Shown piece after piece: positions 55,609-63,162 of a stretch of DNA of 64,000 nucleotides. The DNA comes from Polaromonas sp. YR568 (GTDB lineage Bacteria > Pseudomonadota > Gammaproteobacteria > Burkholderiales > Burkholderiaceae_C), in NCBI RefSeq assembly GCF_900116715.1, contig NZ_FPBM01000010.1:124001-188000 (forward strand), in the 5' to 3' direction. Positions within the stretch are counted from its first letter, which is position 1. Every line of letters begins with the position of its first letter. The position numbers and the translations under genes are program-made. The notes below the pieces were generated by a model that searched no databases, had not been told where the DNA came from, and was given only the letters and a program-made list of their open reading frames with translations.

Positions 55609-57243
55609 ATGCCCCGCCCCTCCCAACAACTCCACCCCCACCGCGACCCCGCCCCCCTCCGCCCCGCAGCCACCGTGCTCCTGCTGCGCGACAGCCCCCA
55701 AGGCATTGAAGTGCTGATGACACGCCGCTCCCCGGCGGCAAGCTTCGCACCAGGCGCCTACGTCTTCCCCGGCGGCGGCATCGATGCAGCGGACGCACTG
55801 GCGCACGGCCAGTCGACCCGGCGCGCCACGCAAGGCGATTTGCACCTGACCCAGGCCATCGCCGCCATCCGCGAGAGTTTTGAAGAGCTGGGCGTGCTGC
55901 TGGCGCGCCACGCGGACGGCAGCTATGCCACCACCGCCGACATCGCCTCGCTGGACCGCAAGGCGCCGTTTGCCGCGCAGTGCAAGGAACGCGGCCTCAC
56001 CCTGGCGGGTGACGAAGTGTTTGTGCTGGCGCACTGGATCGCCGATCGCGACCTGTCGCGTCGCTTTGACGTGCCCTTTCTGGTGGCGCGCATGCCTGAG
56101 GGCCAAAGCCCGGTGGCTGACGAGGCCGAGCAGTTCGAGCCTGTCTGGGTGCGGCCGGCCGATGCGCTGGCGCGGCACGCGGCGGGCGGCTTTTTTATCA
56201 TCTTCCCCACCATACGCACGCTTGAGCGGCTGCAGCGCTACCCCAGCGTCGACTCGGTGCTGGCGGCCTGCGCGTCTGAAGTGCCGCTGTGGACGTCCTG
56301 CCCGCGCACCGGGCTGCTGGCGGGCGAGGAAGCACGCTACATGGAGCACGAAGCCCCCTATGGCGAACTGGCGCTGACCAGCCCCGACGGGCAGATCGTG
56401 CACGCACTGGACTGGCAGACCGCCCACCCGGTGCCACTGCTCAAAAACGTGAAGCGCCTGACCGCCCCCAACCCCGGCATGATGACCGGGCCGGGCACCA
56501 ACAGCTACCTCGTCGGCGACGAGACCAGCGGCTACATCGTGATCGACCCGGGGCCCGACGATGCGGCGCATATCCAGCGCCTTTACGACGCCACGGGCGG
56601 GCGCATCGAGGCCATCGTCTGCACCCACTCCCACCCCGACCACTCGCCCGGCGCCAGGCCGCTGCAGGCACTGTGCGCGCAGCGCCCGCCCATCCTGGGC
56701 CTGCCTTCGGCCGCCACGGCGCGGCCCGACTCCGCTTTCACGCCGGACCGTTCGCTATCAAATCAGGAGCTGCTGACGCTCACCGGATCCGGGCTTCAGC
56801 ACACTTTGATGGTGATCCTGACGCCGGGCCATGCCGCCAACCATCTGTGCCTGGTGCTGCTGGAAGACGGCCTGCTGTTCTCCGGCGACCACATCCTCAA
56901 CGGCAGCACCACCGTGGTGAATCCGCCCGACGGCGCGATGACGCCCTACCTCGACTCGCTGGACGCGCTGTCGGCCGCCTGCGATGCGCACGGCATTGAA
57001 TTCATCCTGCCGGCACACGGCTACGTGCTGGGCGAGGCCAAAATCGCGATTGCGCAGCTCAAGGCGCACCGGCTTAAACGCGAGGCCAAGGTGGTGGCAG
57101 CCATGAAAGCCCGGCCGGAAGGCTCACTGAACGACTGGTTACCGCTGGCGTATGACGACACGCCGCAGCAGCTTTGGCCGCTGGCCTTGCGTTCACTGCT
57201 GGCGCATGTGGACCGCGTGCGGGAACTGGGCCTGGCCCATTAG
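55609..57243 (+). CDS. NUDIX hydrolase / metallo-beta-lactamase fold fusion protein
   Basis: This 544-residue protein joins two hydrolase domains. Residues about 20-250 are NUDIX: YVFPGGGIDAAD and RESFEELGVLL form the Nudix box, but with about 20 extra residues between its halves, as in the NUDT19-like group. Residues about 285-544 are an MBL-fold domain similar to LACTB2: CTHSHPDHSPGA is the HxHxDH zinc motif, and ILTPGHAANHLCLVLL plus LFSGDHIL follow. Substrates might be a CoA derivative or nucleotide for NUDIX and a thioester or RNA for MBL; that is inference. The start at 55609 is preferred because the open frame upstream runs through the hairpin repeat. A dispersed repeat lies inside the MBL part (56754-56811). 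Confidence 0.85.
   Translation: MPRPSQQLHPHRDPAPLRPAATVLLLRDSPQGIEVLMTRRSPAASFAPGAYVFPGGGIDAADALAHGQSTRRATQGDLHLTQAIAAIRESFEELGVLLARHADGSYATTADIASLDRKAPFAAQCKERGLTLAGDEVFVLAHWIADRDLSRRFDVPFLVARMPEGQSPVADEAEQFEPVWVRPADALARHAAGGFFIIFPTIRTLERLQRYPSVDSVLAACASEVPLWTSCPRTGLLAGEEARYMEHEAPYGELALTSPDGQIVHALDWQTAHPVPLLKNVKRLTAPNPGMMTGPGTNSYLVGDETSGYIVIDPGPDDAAHIQRLYDATGGRIEAIVCTHSHPDHSPGARPLQALCAQRPPILGLPSAATARPDSAFTPDRSLSNQELLTLTGSGLQHTLMVILTPGHAANHLCLVLLEDGLLFSGDHILNGSTTVVNPPDGAMTPYLDSLDALSAACDAHGIEFILPAHGYVLGEAKIAIAQLKAHRLKREAKVVAAMKARPEGSLNDWLPLAYDDTPQQLWPLALRSLLAHVDRVRELGLAH
56754..56811 (+). repeat. Dispersed ~57-bp repeat, copy D (inside the NUDIX/MBL gene)
   Basis: This copy begins gctatcaaatcaggagctgc and has cttcagcac 40 bp in. 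It is translated in frame as LSNQELLTLTGSGLQHTLM, between the TPDR segment and the VILTPGHA motif of the MBL domain. Spacing of the conserved blocks is the same as in copies A, B and C. Confidence 0.6.
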
Positions 57244-57501
57244 CTCCCCCTGTTAGTCCCCCATTAGCACTCATTAGCCCCATCGCTGTGGCGTGAAAGT
57301 TGCTAAACCTTGCACCGTACGTAAGGGTATCTACCTGCTTCTTCGGCCTTAAGGCCCCGCAACGGTCGCCAAGGCTACTGCAAGGGGCTGTCGGCTCCAG
57401 GGGCTGAGGTTTATACTTTTTGTTCGTATGCCGGGGGCCGTGCCTGATCGCACAGCCTGACGGGCATCACCCATCATTTCAACCTTTTTTCGAGGGACTT
57501 C
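57244..57501. other. Intergenic region upstream of the binding-protein gene
   Basis: No gene is visible in these 258 bp. TTAG occurs three times in the first 40 bp (gttagtcccccattagcac and cattagcccc). A tatact -10-like element near 57411 could serve the binding protein, but I see no matching -35. ggccttaaggcc is a short palindrome without T-run. Confidence 0.4.
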
Positions 57502-58374
57502 ATGTCTTTTAACTCCATCACCACGCGACGTTTCCTGCAAACCGCCGGCACCCTGGTCGCCGGCATCGTCCTGGCCGCCTGCAGCAAGACCGAGCCGCCA
57601 GCACCTGCTGCCAGCGCACCGGCACCCGCAGCCTCCGCGCCCGCACCGGCCGCCAAGGTTTACCTGGTGGGCACCGACGCCGCTTACGCACCTTTTGAAT
57701 CGCAAAACGAAAAAGGCGAGATCGTCGGCTTTGACATCGACGTCGTGAAGGCCGTGGCCCAGAAGGCCGGCATCGAAGTGAAGTTTGTGAACACGCCATG
57801 GGAAGGCATCTTCAACACGCTCGCCCAAGGCGACCGCGACCTGCTGGTCTCGTCCATCACCATCACCGGCGAGCGCAAGCAGACCATGGATTTCTCGACG
57901 CCCTACTTTGACGCGCAGCAGCTGATCGCCGTGAAGAAGGACTCGAAAATCGCCAAGTTCAACGACCTGAAAAAACTCAAGGTCGGCGTGCAGAACGGCA
58001 CCACCGGCGATGAAGTGGTGTCCAAACTGCAAGGCAAGGACAGCGCCAACATCAAGCGCTTTGAGTCGACGCCCCTGGCGCTGAAAGAACTCGAAGCCGG
58101 CGGCGTGGACGCCGTGGTGGCCGACAACGGCGTGGTGGTGCATTACGTCAATAACAACAGCGACGCCAAGTTCAAGACCGTCAGCGACGCCAGCTTTGTT
58201 TCCGAGCAGTACGGCCTGGCCGTGAAGAAGGGCAACACCGAGCTGCTGGAAAAACTGAACAAGGGCCTGGCCGACATCAAGACCGACGGCACCTACAACA
58301 CCATCTACACCAAGTACTTCGGCGCACCGCCGGCAGCCGCCGCTGCTGCCCCCGCACCTGCTGCCTCGAAGTAA
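57502..58374 (+). CDS. Amino-acid ABC transporter substrate-binding lipoprotein
   Basis: This 290-residue periplasmic binding protein of the polar/basic amino-acid family has an N-terminal signal with TRRFLQTAG and the lipobox VLAAC, so it is probably a lipoprotein. A Pro/Ala-rich spacer (about 31-50) precedes the binding domain. That domain has YAPFESQNEKGEIVGFDID, WEGIFNTLAQGDRDLLVSS and TYNTIYTKYFG. The RR pair invites a Tat reading, but the lipobox with Sec-like length fits better. No permease or ATPase gene is adjacent, so it is an orphan whose partner lies elsewhere. The C-terminus ends in a further Pro/Ala-rich tail. Confidence 0.88.
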   Translation: MSFNSITTRRFLQTAGTLVAGIVLAACSKTEPPAPAASAPAPAASAPAPAAKVYLVGTDAAYAPFESQNEKGEIVGFDIDVVKAVAQKAGIEVKFVNTPWEGIFNTLAQGDRDLLVSSITITGERKQTMDFSTPYFDAQQLIAVKKDSKIAKFNDLKKLKVGVQNGTTGDEVVSKLQGKDSANIKRFESTPLALKELEAGGVDAVVADNGVVVHYVNNNSDAKFKTVSDASFVSEQYGLAVKKGNTELLEKLNKGLADIKTDGTYNTIYTKYFGAPPAAAAAAPAPAASK

Positions 58375-58421
58375 ACACGGCATGACCGGGCGGCGCGGCC
58401 TTTTTTGACTGCGGCGCCCGC

Positions 58422-58943
58422 ATGCCCGTAAAACCCGCCCCGCACACGGGCGGCGCCTCTGAAGCAGCCGGCGGTGAGCCCAGCGCCCACCGCCGCGCCC
58501 TGCACGCCATCGCCCTCTTTGAAGCCATCAAAGGCCTGGCCGCGCTCGCGGCCGGCATTGGGCTGCTGGGCCTGCTGCACCACGACATCCACCAACTGGC
58601 CGTGGCGCTGCTGTGGCGCTTTCACCTCGACCCGGCCCTGCCCTACCCGGCCATCCTGCTGCACTATGCCGACCTGCTGAGCGCAATCAACCTGCGCACG
58701 CTCGCGCCAGTGGCGCTGGCCTATATCGGCGTGCGCTTTGCGGAAGCCTGGGGCTTGTGGAGAGGGAAAACCTGGGCCGAATGGCTGGGCGCACTGTCAG
58801 GCGCTTTGTATATCCCGCTGGAAGTGGCGCATCTGGTGCATCGCACCACCCTGATCAATGCGGCGGTGCTGCTCGCCAATGTGCTGATCGTGGGCTTTCT
58901 GGCCCTGCAACTCTGGCAACGAATGCGCCAAAAGCACGCCTGA
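58422..58943 (+). CDS. DUF2127 membrane protein
   Basis: This 173-residue protein has about four hydrophobic helices and matches the DUF2127 pattern: AIALFEAIKGLAALAAGIGL, LAPVALAYIGVRFAEAWGLW and WAEWLGALSGALYIPLEVAH. Members are inner-membrane proteins of unknown function. It lies 47 bp downstream of the binding-lipoprotein gene on the same strand and 21 bp before the 3' end of rnpB. The first 24 residues are polar and Gly/Ala-rich and not conserved; a later start is possible. Confidence 0.85.
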   Translation: MPVKPAPHTGGASEAAGGEPSAHRRALHAIALFEAIKGLAALAAGIGLLGLLHHDIHQLAVALLWRFHLDPALPYPAILLHYADLLSAINLRTLAPVALAYIGVRFAEAWGLWRGKTWAEWLGALSGALYIPLEVAHLVHRTTLINAAVLLANVLIVGFLALQLWQRMRQKHA

Positions 58944-58964
58944 GCCAAAAGCGCTAAATAAAGT

Positions 58965-59302
58965 GTGAAGCCCGCCGATAAGCCGGATTCTGTGCGCGGG
59001 CTCCCTTTCGGTTACCCGTGTGACCGCCATTAATCTGGGCCGGAGGTCGCCCCCACGGCTCAATGCTACCTACCCGCCAACTCTGCGGAACCACATCAAC
59101 GTTGGCCTACTTGGTATTGCTGCGCGTAGAGATTGCCCGTTTCACCCGGCCCGGGGTTGCCCCAAGGCCGACTCGTCTCTGTTGCTCTGATCCTCACCTC
59201 ACGGTGGAGAGGTGTTACCTCCTACGCTGTCCTGTGCAGTCCGGACGTTCCTCCAGTGCCTGGTTTCCCAGATTGCACCAGCGGCGGTCTGGCAGGCTTC
59301 AC
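58965..59302 (-). ncRNA. rnpB: RNase P RNA component
   Basis: This is the catalytic RNA that trims the 5' ends of tRNA precursors with the RnpA protein. On the minus strand, the universal 5' core reads GGAGGAACGTCCGGACTGC (59236-59254), close to the canonical GAGGAAAGTCCGGGC. The 3' core is ACAGAATCCGGCTTATCGG (58975-58993). Terminal helix P1 forms from gtgaagcc at the 5' end (59295-59302) and ggcttcac at the 3' end (58965-58972). Length of about 338 nt fits beta-proteobacterial RNase P RNA. The exact ends are set by P1 and could be off by a few nucleotides. Open frames reading through it are not genes. Confidence 0.95.
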
Positions 59303-59309
59303 GGGGCCT

Positions 59310-59315
59310 ATTATC
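59310..59315 (-). promoter_or_regulatory. Probable -10 box of rnpB
   Basis: GATAAT on the minus strand ends 7 nt before the mapped 5' end of rnpB, the expected distance for a sigma-70 -10. No good -35 is seen 17 nt upstream (ctcgtc). A small inverted repeat (cctcg/cgagg) lies over the spacer region. Confidence 0.45.
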
Positions 59316-59387
59316 CGCCACGACCTCGCCGTGACGAGGCTCCCTTTAAAATGCAGGCTGCTTGATCAACACGAGCCCCCCTTAGCC

Positions 59388-61058
59388 ATGATTCGCCTGA
59401 CCGAACTCAAACTTCCGCTGGACCACGCGGAAGACGCCCTCCCCGCCCTGGTGGCCAAGACACTGGGCGTCGCCACGGCCGCCCTGCAGAACGTCCATAT
59501 CCACAAACGCAGCTTCGACGCCCGCAAGGCGGACCTGCTCAAGGTCTACATCGTCGATGTCACACTGGCCGACGCCGGCCAGGAAAACGCGCTGCTGGCG
59601 AAGTTTTCCGGCAATCCCCACATCCTGCCCACGCCCGACATGGCCTACCACCCGGTGGGCACAGCCCCCACCAACCTGCCGCTGCGGCCCGTGGTGGTCG
59701 GTTTCGGCCCCTGCGGCATTTTTGCGGCGCTGGTGCTGGCGCAAATGGGTTTCAGGCCCATCGTGCTGGAGCGTGGCAAGACCGTGCGCGAACGCACCAA
59801 AGACACCTGGGGGCTGTGGCGCAAAAAGGTGCTCAACCCCGAGTCGAACGTGCAGTTCGGTGAAGGCGGCGCCGGCACCTTTTCCGACGGCAAGCTCTAC
59901 AGCCAGATCAAGGACCCGCGCCACCTGGGCCGCAAGGTGATGAACGAATTCGTCAAAGCCGGCGCGCCCGCCGACATCCTGTTTGAGGCGCATCCGCACA
60001 TCGGCACCTTCAAGCTGGTGAAGGTGGTTGAGAACATGCGCGAGCAGATCATCGCCCTGGGCGGCGAGATCCGCTTCGAGCAGCGCGTGACCGACGTGCT
60101 GATCGAAGACGGCCCCGAAGGCAAACAGCTGCGCGGCCTGACCGTGCTGGACCAGGCCACAGGCCAGAGCCACGAAATGCGCGCCGACCAGGTGGTGATG
60201 GCGCTGGGCCACAGCTCGCGCGACACCTTTGCCATGCTGTATGAGCGCGGCGTGCACATCGAGGCAAAACCCTTTTCCATCGGCTTTCGGGTGGAGCACC
60301 CGCAGGGCATCATCGACCGGGCGCGCTGGGGCCGCCACGCCGGCCACCCCTCACTGGGCGCGGCCGAGTACAAGCTGGTGCACCACGCGAGCAACGGCCG
60401 CTCGGTCTACAGCTTTTGCATGTGCCCGGGCGGCACGGTGGTGGCCGCCACCTCAGAGCCAGGCCGCGTGGTGACCAACGGCATGAGCCAGTACTCACGC
60501 AACGAACGCAATGCCAACGCCGGCATCGTGGTGGGCATTGACCCGCGCGACTACCCGGGGCATGACAAAGGCGACGCGCTTGCCGGCATCGCCTTGCAGC
60601 GCCAGCTCGAGTCGCATGCCTTTGTGCTGGGCGGCAGCACTTATGAAGCGCCCGCGCAGCTGGTGGGTGACTTTGTCGCGGGGCGACCTTCAACGGCGCT
60701 GGGCAGCATAGAGCCCTCCTACAAGCCTGGCGTGGCGATTGGCGATCTGTCGTCTGCCCTGCCCGTTTATGCCATTGAAGCCATGCGCGAAGCCTTTCCG
60801 GTGTTCGGCAAAAAGATCAAGGGTTTTGACACCCATGACGCGGTGCTGACCGGCGTGGAAACGCGCACGTCTTCCCCCATCAAGATCAGCCGCGGCGAAG
60901 ACCTGCAAAGCATCAATGTGCGCGGCCTTTACCCTGCGGGCGAAGGCGCGAGTTACGCCGGCGGCATTTTGTCGGCCGGCGTGGACGGCATCCGGGTGGC
61001 CGAAGCGCTGGCGCGCAGCGTGCTGCAGAGCGCTGAAGCGCAGCGGATGGCCGCGTGA
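59388..61058 (+). CDS. FAD-dependent oxidoreductase, COG2509 family
   Basis: This 556-residue flavoprotein has an N-terminal domain (about 1-95, MIRLTELKLPLDHAEDALPA) that is typical for the COG2509 group. The dinucleotide-binding motif RPVVVGFGPCGIFAALVLAQ and LERGKTVRERTKDTWGLW follow. FGEGGAGTFSDGKLYSQI and the C-terminal GLYPAGEGASYAGGILSAGVD are the FAD-binding blocks. The start at 59388 is preferred because earlier in-frame sequence is antisense to rnpB. The substrate is unknown. It overlaps the next gene's start (TGATG), and the pair may function together. Confidence 0.87.
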   Translation: MIRLTELKLPLDHAEDALPALVAKTLGVATAALQNVHIHKRSFDARKADLLKVYIVDVTLADAGQENALLAKFSGNPHILPTPDMAYHPVGTAPTNLPLRPVVVGFGPCGIFAALVLAQMGFRPIVLERGKTVRERTKDTWGLWRKKVLNPESNVQFGEGGAGTFSDGKLYSQIKDPRHLGRKVMNEFVKAGAPADILFEAHPHIGTFKLVKVVENMREQIIALGGEIRFEQRVTDVLIEDGPEGKQLRGLTVLDQATGQSHEMRADQVVMALGHSSRDTFAMLYERGVHIEAKPFSIGFRVEHPQGIIDRARWGRHAGHPSLGAAEYKLVHHASNGRSVYSFCMCPGGTVVAATSEPGRVVTNGMSQYSRNERNANAGIVVGIDPRDYPGHDKGDALAGIALQRQLESHAFVLGGSTYEAPAQLVGDFVAGRPSTALGSIEPSYKPGVAIGDLSSALPVYAIEAMREAFPVFGKKIKGFDTHDAVLTGVETRTSSPIKISRGEDLQSINVRGLYPAGEGASYAGGILSAGVDGIRVAEALARSVLQSAEAQRMAA

Positions 61059-61678
61059 TGGACCAGGATTTCCATTTTTACGAGCCGGCCAAAGGCCACG
61101 GCCTGCCGCACGATCCCTTCAATGCCATGGTGGGGCCGCGGCCTATCGGCTGGATTTCTTCGCAGGACGCCAAGGGCCAACTCAACCTGGCGCCCTACAG
61201 TTTTTTCAACGCCTTTAACTACACGCCGCCCATCATCGGCTTTGCCAGCATTGGCGCCAAAGACAGCCTGCACAACATCCAGGAGACCGGCGAGTTCGGC
61301 TGGAACCTGGCGACCCGGCCGCTGGCTGAGGCGATGAACCGCTCTTGCGCGATGGTGCCGCCTGAGGTCAACGAATTCGAGCTCGCGGGCCTCACGCCTG
61401 TCGCCTCCCAGCGCATCGCCGTGCCGCGCGTTAAAGAAAGCCCGGTGTCGTTTGAATGCCGGCTGACGCAGATCCTGCAACTGCAAGGCGCCGACGGTGT
61501 GGCAGTGCCCACATGGCTGATACTCGGTGAAGTCGTCGGCGTGTACATCGCCCGGCATTTGCTCAAAGACGGCATCTACGACACAGCGGCCGCCGAACCG
61601 ATTCTTCGCGGCGGCGGCCCGGCCGATTACTTCGCCGTGACGCCGGACAACCTTTTTCGCATGTTCAGGCCGCGCTGA
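61058..61678 (+). CDS. Flavin reductase / flavoprotein oxygenase family (DIM6/NTAB)
   Basis: This 206-residue protein has the FMN-binding split-barrel fold. Its features are FNAMVGPRPIGWISSQDAKG and LAPYSFFNAFNYTPPIIGFA. The family contains FMN reductases supplying two-component monooxygenases and FMN-binding oxygenases. The ATG at 61058 overlaps the TGA of the FAD oxidoreductase; a GTG three bases earlier is an alternative. Translational coupling suggests that it acts with the upstream oxidoreductase, but the substrate cannot be read. Confidence 0.87.
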   Translation: MDQDFHFYEPAKGHGLPHDPFNAMVGPRPIGWISSQDAKGQLNLAPYSFFNAFNYTPPIIGFASIGAKDSLHNIQETGEFGWNLATRPLAEAMNRSCAMVPPEVNEFELAGLTPVASQRIAVPRVKESPVSFECRLTQILQLQGADGVAVPTWLILGEVVGVYIARHLLKDGIYDTAAAEPILRGGGPADYFAVTPDNLFRMFRPR

Positions 61679-61734
61679 GCGCAAGTGCGTTGCGCCTGAA
61701 TTCCCAAGACACCCACCATTTCAATCCCCCCACA

Positions 61735-62418
61735 ATGACCGAAACCACCACACCCGTATCCGCTCCTGCATCCGCCGCCAAACGCCCTCGAAACCCGCAG
61801 CGCAACCGGCCCCAGGGCCAGCCGCAGCGCACGCGCGAAGTGCATCCGGTGCTGGAAAAACTGTTTGAGCTTTACCCAAAGCTGTTCGGCGCGCATTTCC
61901 TGCCGCTCAAGCTGGGCGCTTTCCAGGATTTGCTGGCGGCGCACCCCGAAGCTTTCAAAAAGGATGAGCTGAAGGTTGCGCTCGGGCTGCATGCGCGCTC
62001 GACACGCTACCTTGAATCCGTGGCCGCCGGCCACCCGCGCCACAACCTGCAGGGTGAACCGGTGGAGCCGGTGGCGCCCGAGCATGTGCACCACGCCATC
62101 ATGGAAGTGTTCCGCCGCCGCCAGGCGCGCTCCAAGGAAGATCTGCGCCCCTATGTCCGTGTACGCCTGATGGAAGCCATCGAAGCGTCGGGACTGAGCC
62201 GCGAAGACTATGCAGAGCGCATCCGCACGCAGGATGAGGTGGCAACCACTCTGCTGGATGAGGCCTTTGCCGAACTGGCCGCAAAAGCCGCCAAACGCGA
62301 AGCGCTGGTACGGGCATTTAAAGCCAGCGGCAAAACGGTAGAGCAGTTCGCCGAGATGTACGGCATGGCCCCGGCAGACGTCGCCAGCGCCCTGGAGCGG
62401 GCCGGCCAGACCCGCTAA
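61735..62418 (+). CDS. proQ: ProQ/FinO-type RNA chaperone
   Basis: This 227-residue RNA-binding protein has a Pro/Arg/Gln-rich N-terminus (KRPRNPQRNRPQGQPQRT), then a ProQ/FinO domain with LEKLFELYPKLFGAHFLPLK and LGLHARSTRYLESVAAGHPR, read in parts. A charged helical C-terminus ends the protein. ProQ proteins bind structured small RNAs and mRNAs. The start at 61735 is chosen over an in-frame TTG 45 bp upstream. It is convergent with lepB; the stops are 1 nt apart. Confidence 0.88.
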   Translation: MTETTTPVSAPASAAKRPRNPQRNRPQGQPQRTREVHPVLEKLFELYPKLFGAHFLPLKLGAFQDLLAAHPEAFKKDELKVALGLHARSTRYLESVAAGHPRHNLQGEPVEPVAPEHVHHAIMEVFRRRQARSKEDLRPYVRVRLMEAIEASGLSREDYAERIRTQDEVATTLLDEAFAELAAKAAKREALVRAFKASGKTVEQFAEMYGMAPADVASALERAGQTR

Positions 62419-62419
62419 A

Positions 62420-63088
62420 TCAGTAAAGCGAGCGGCCGAAACGCTCGAAGCGCGGCTGCCACTTCTCGAGGATGTCGGCCGACACCAGGATGCGCTCGGC
62501 CCGGCCTATCAGCAGCTGACGCGGCACCAGCCCTATGTAGCGCGAATCGGCGCTGTTGTCGCGGTTGTCACCCAGCATCAGGAACTGGTCCTGGGGAATT
62601 GTGATCGGACCCCAGTCGTCCTTGGCCGTTACGCCCGCCAGCCACTGGATCTGGTGCTGCTCCTGGGCGGTGGTTTCTTTCACATGCGTAGCCACCAGCA
62701 CGCCCACCGGGCCGGCCGGCTCCAGCACCGTGTCCAGCGCCTCATACTGCGCGGCCTGCCCGTTGATGGTGAGCACCTTGCCCCGCATCTGCACCACATC
62801 GCCCGGCAGCGCCACCAGCCGCTTGATAAGGCGCACGCCATCCAGCGGCGAGGAGAAGGTGACGATGTCGCCGCGGTGCGGATCAGCGGTGCGCGCCAGC
62901 ACCGTGTCGGTCAGGGGGATTTTGACGTTGTAGGCCAGCCGGTTGACAAAGACCACGTCACCTTCGAGCAGGTTGGGCCGCATGGAGCCTGAGGGGATGG
63001 GATTCCAGTCCGCAATGGCGGTGCGGAACAGGCCGAACAACAAGAGAAACACCAGAAAATTGCGGTTCTGCCTGATCCAGCTTTTCAT
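62420..63088 (-). CDS. lepB: Signal peptidase I-type protease
   Basis: This 222-residue serine protease has one N-terminal membrane helix (FLVFLLLFGLFRTAIADW) and removes signal peptides. The nucleophile motif IPSGSMRPNLLEGDVVFVN and the catalytic Lys in RLIKRLVALPGDVVQMRG are intact, and LMLGDNRDNSADSRYIGLV is box E. The classical housekeeping LepB of betaproteobacteria lies with lepA and rnc and is longer; this shorter form may be a second signal peptidase. It lies downstream of htpX, beyond the terminator. Confidence 0.93.
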   Translation of the reverse strand: MKSWIRQNRNFLVFLLLFGLFRTAIADWNPIPSGSMRPNLLEGDVVFVNRLAYNVKIPLTDTVLARTADPHRGDIVTFSSPLDGVRLIKRLVALPGDVVQMRGKVLTINGQAAQYEALDTVLEPAGPVGVLVATHVKETTAQEQHQIQWLAGVTAKDDWGPITIPQDQFLMLGDNRDNSADSRYIGLVPRQLLIGRAERILVSADILEKWQPRFERFGRSLY

Positions 63089-63125
63089 GCCTGCGCTCCT
63101 GTGAAGAAACCGTGAAGAAACCCTG

Positions 63126-63155
63126 AAAAAAAAGGCGCCCCGTGCGGGGCGCCCT
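63126..63155 (-). terminator. Intrinsic terminator downstream of htpX
   Basis: An 8-bp GC-rich stem (ggcgcccc / ggggcgcc, loop of 4) is followed on the minus strand by eight T residues. It lies just after the htpX stop and separates it from lepB. A tandem tgaagaaacc duplication occupies the short remaining gap before lepB. Confidence 0.9.
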
Positions 63156-63162
63156 TGGATGC

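Noticed and set aside
57502..57560. Tat signal in the binding lipoprotein
   Set aside because: RR is followed directly by FLQ without the usual intervening residue, and a good lipobox is present; a Sec lipoprotein signal fits better.
59133..59387. Upstream extension of the FAD oxidoreductase frame
   Set aside because: This stretch is antisense to the 5' half of rnpB; the family N-terminus begins at 59388.
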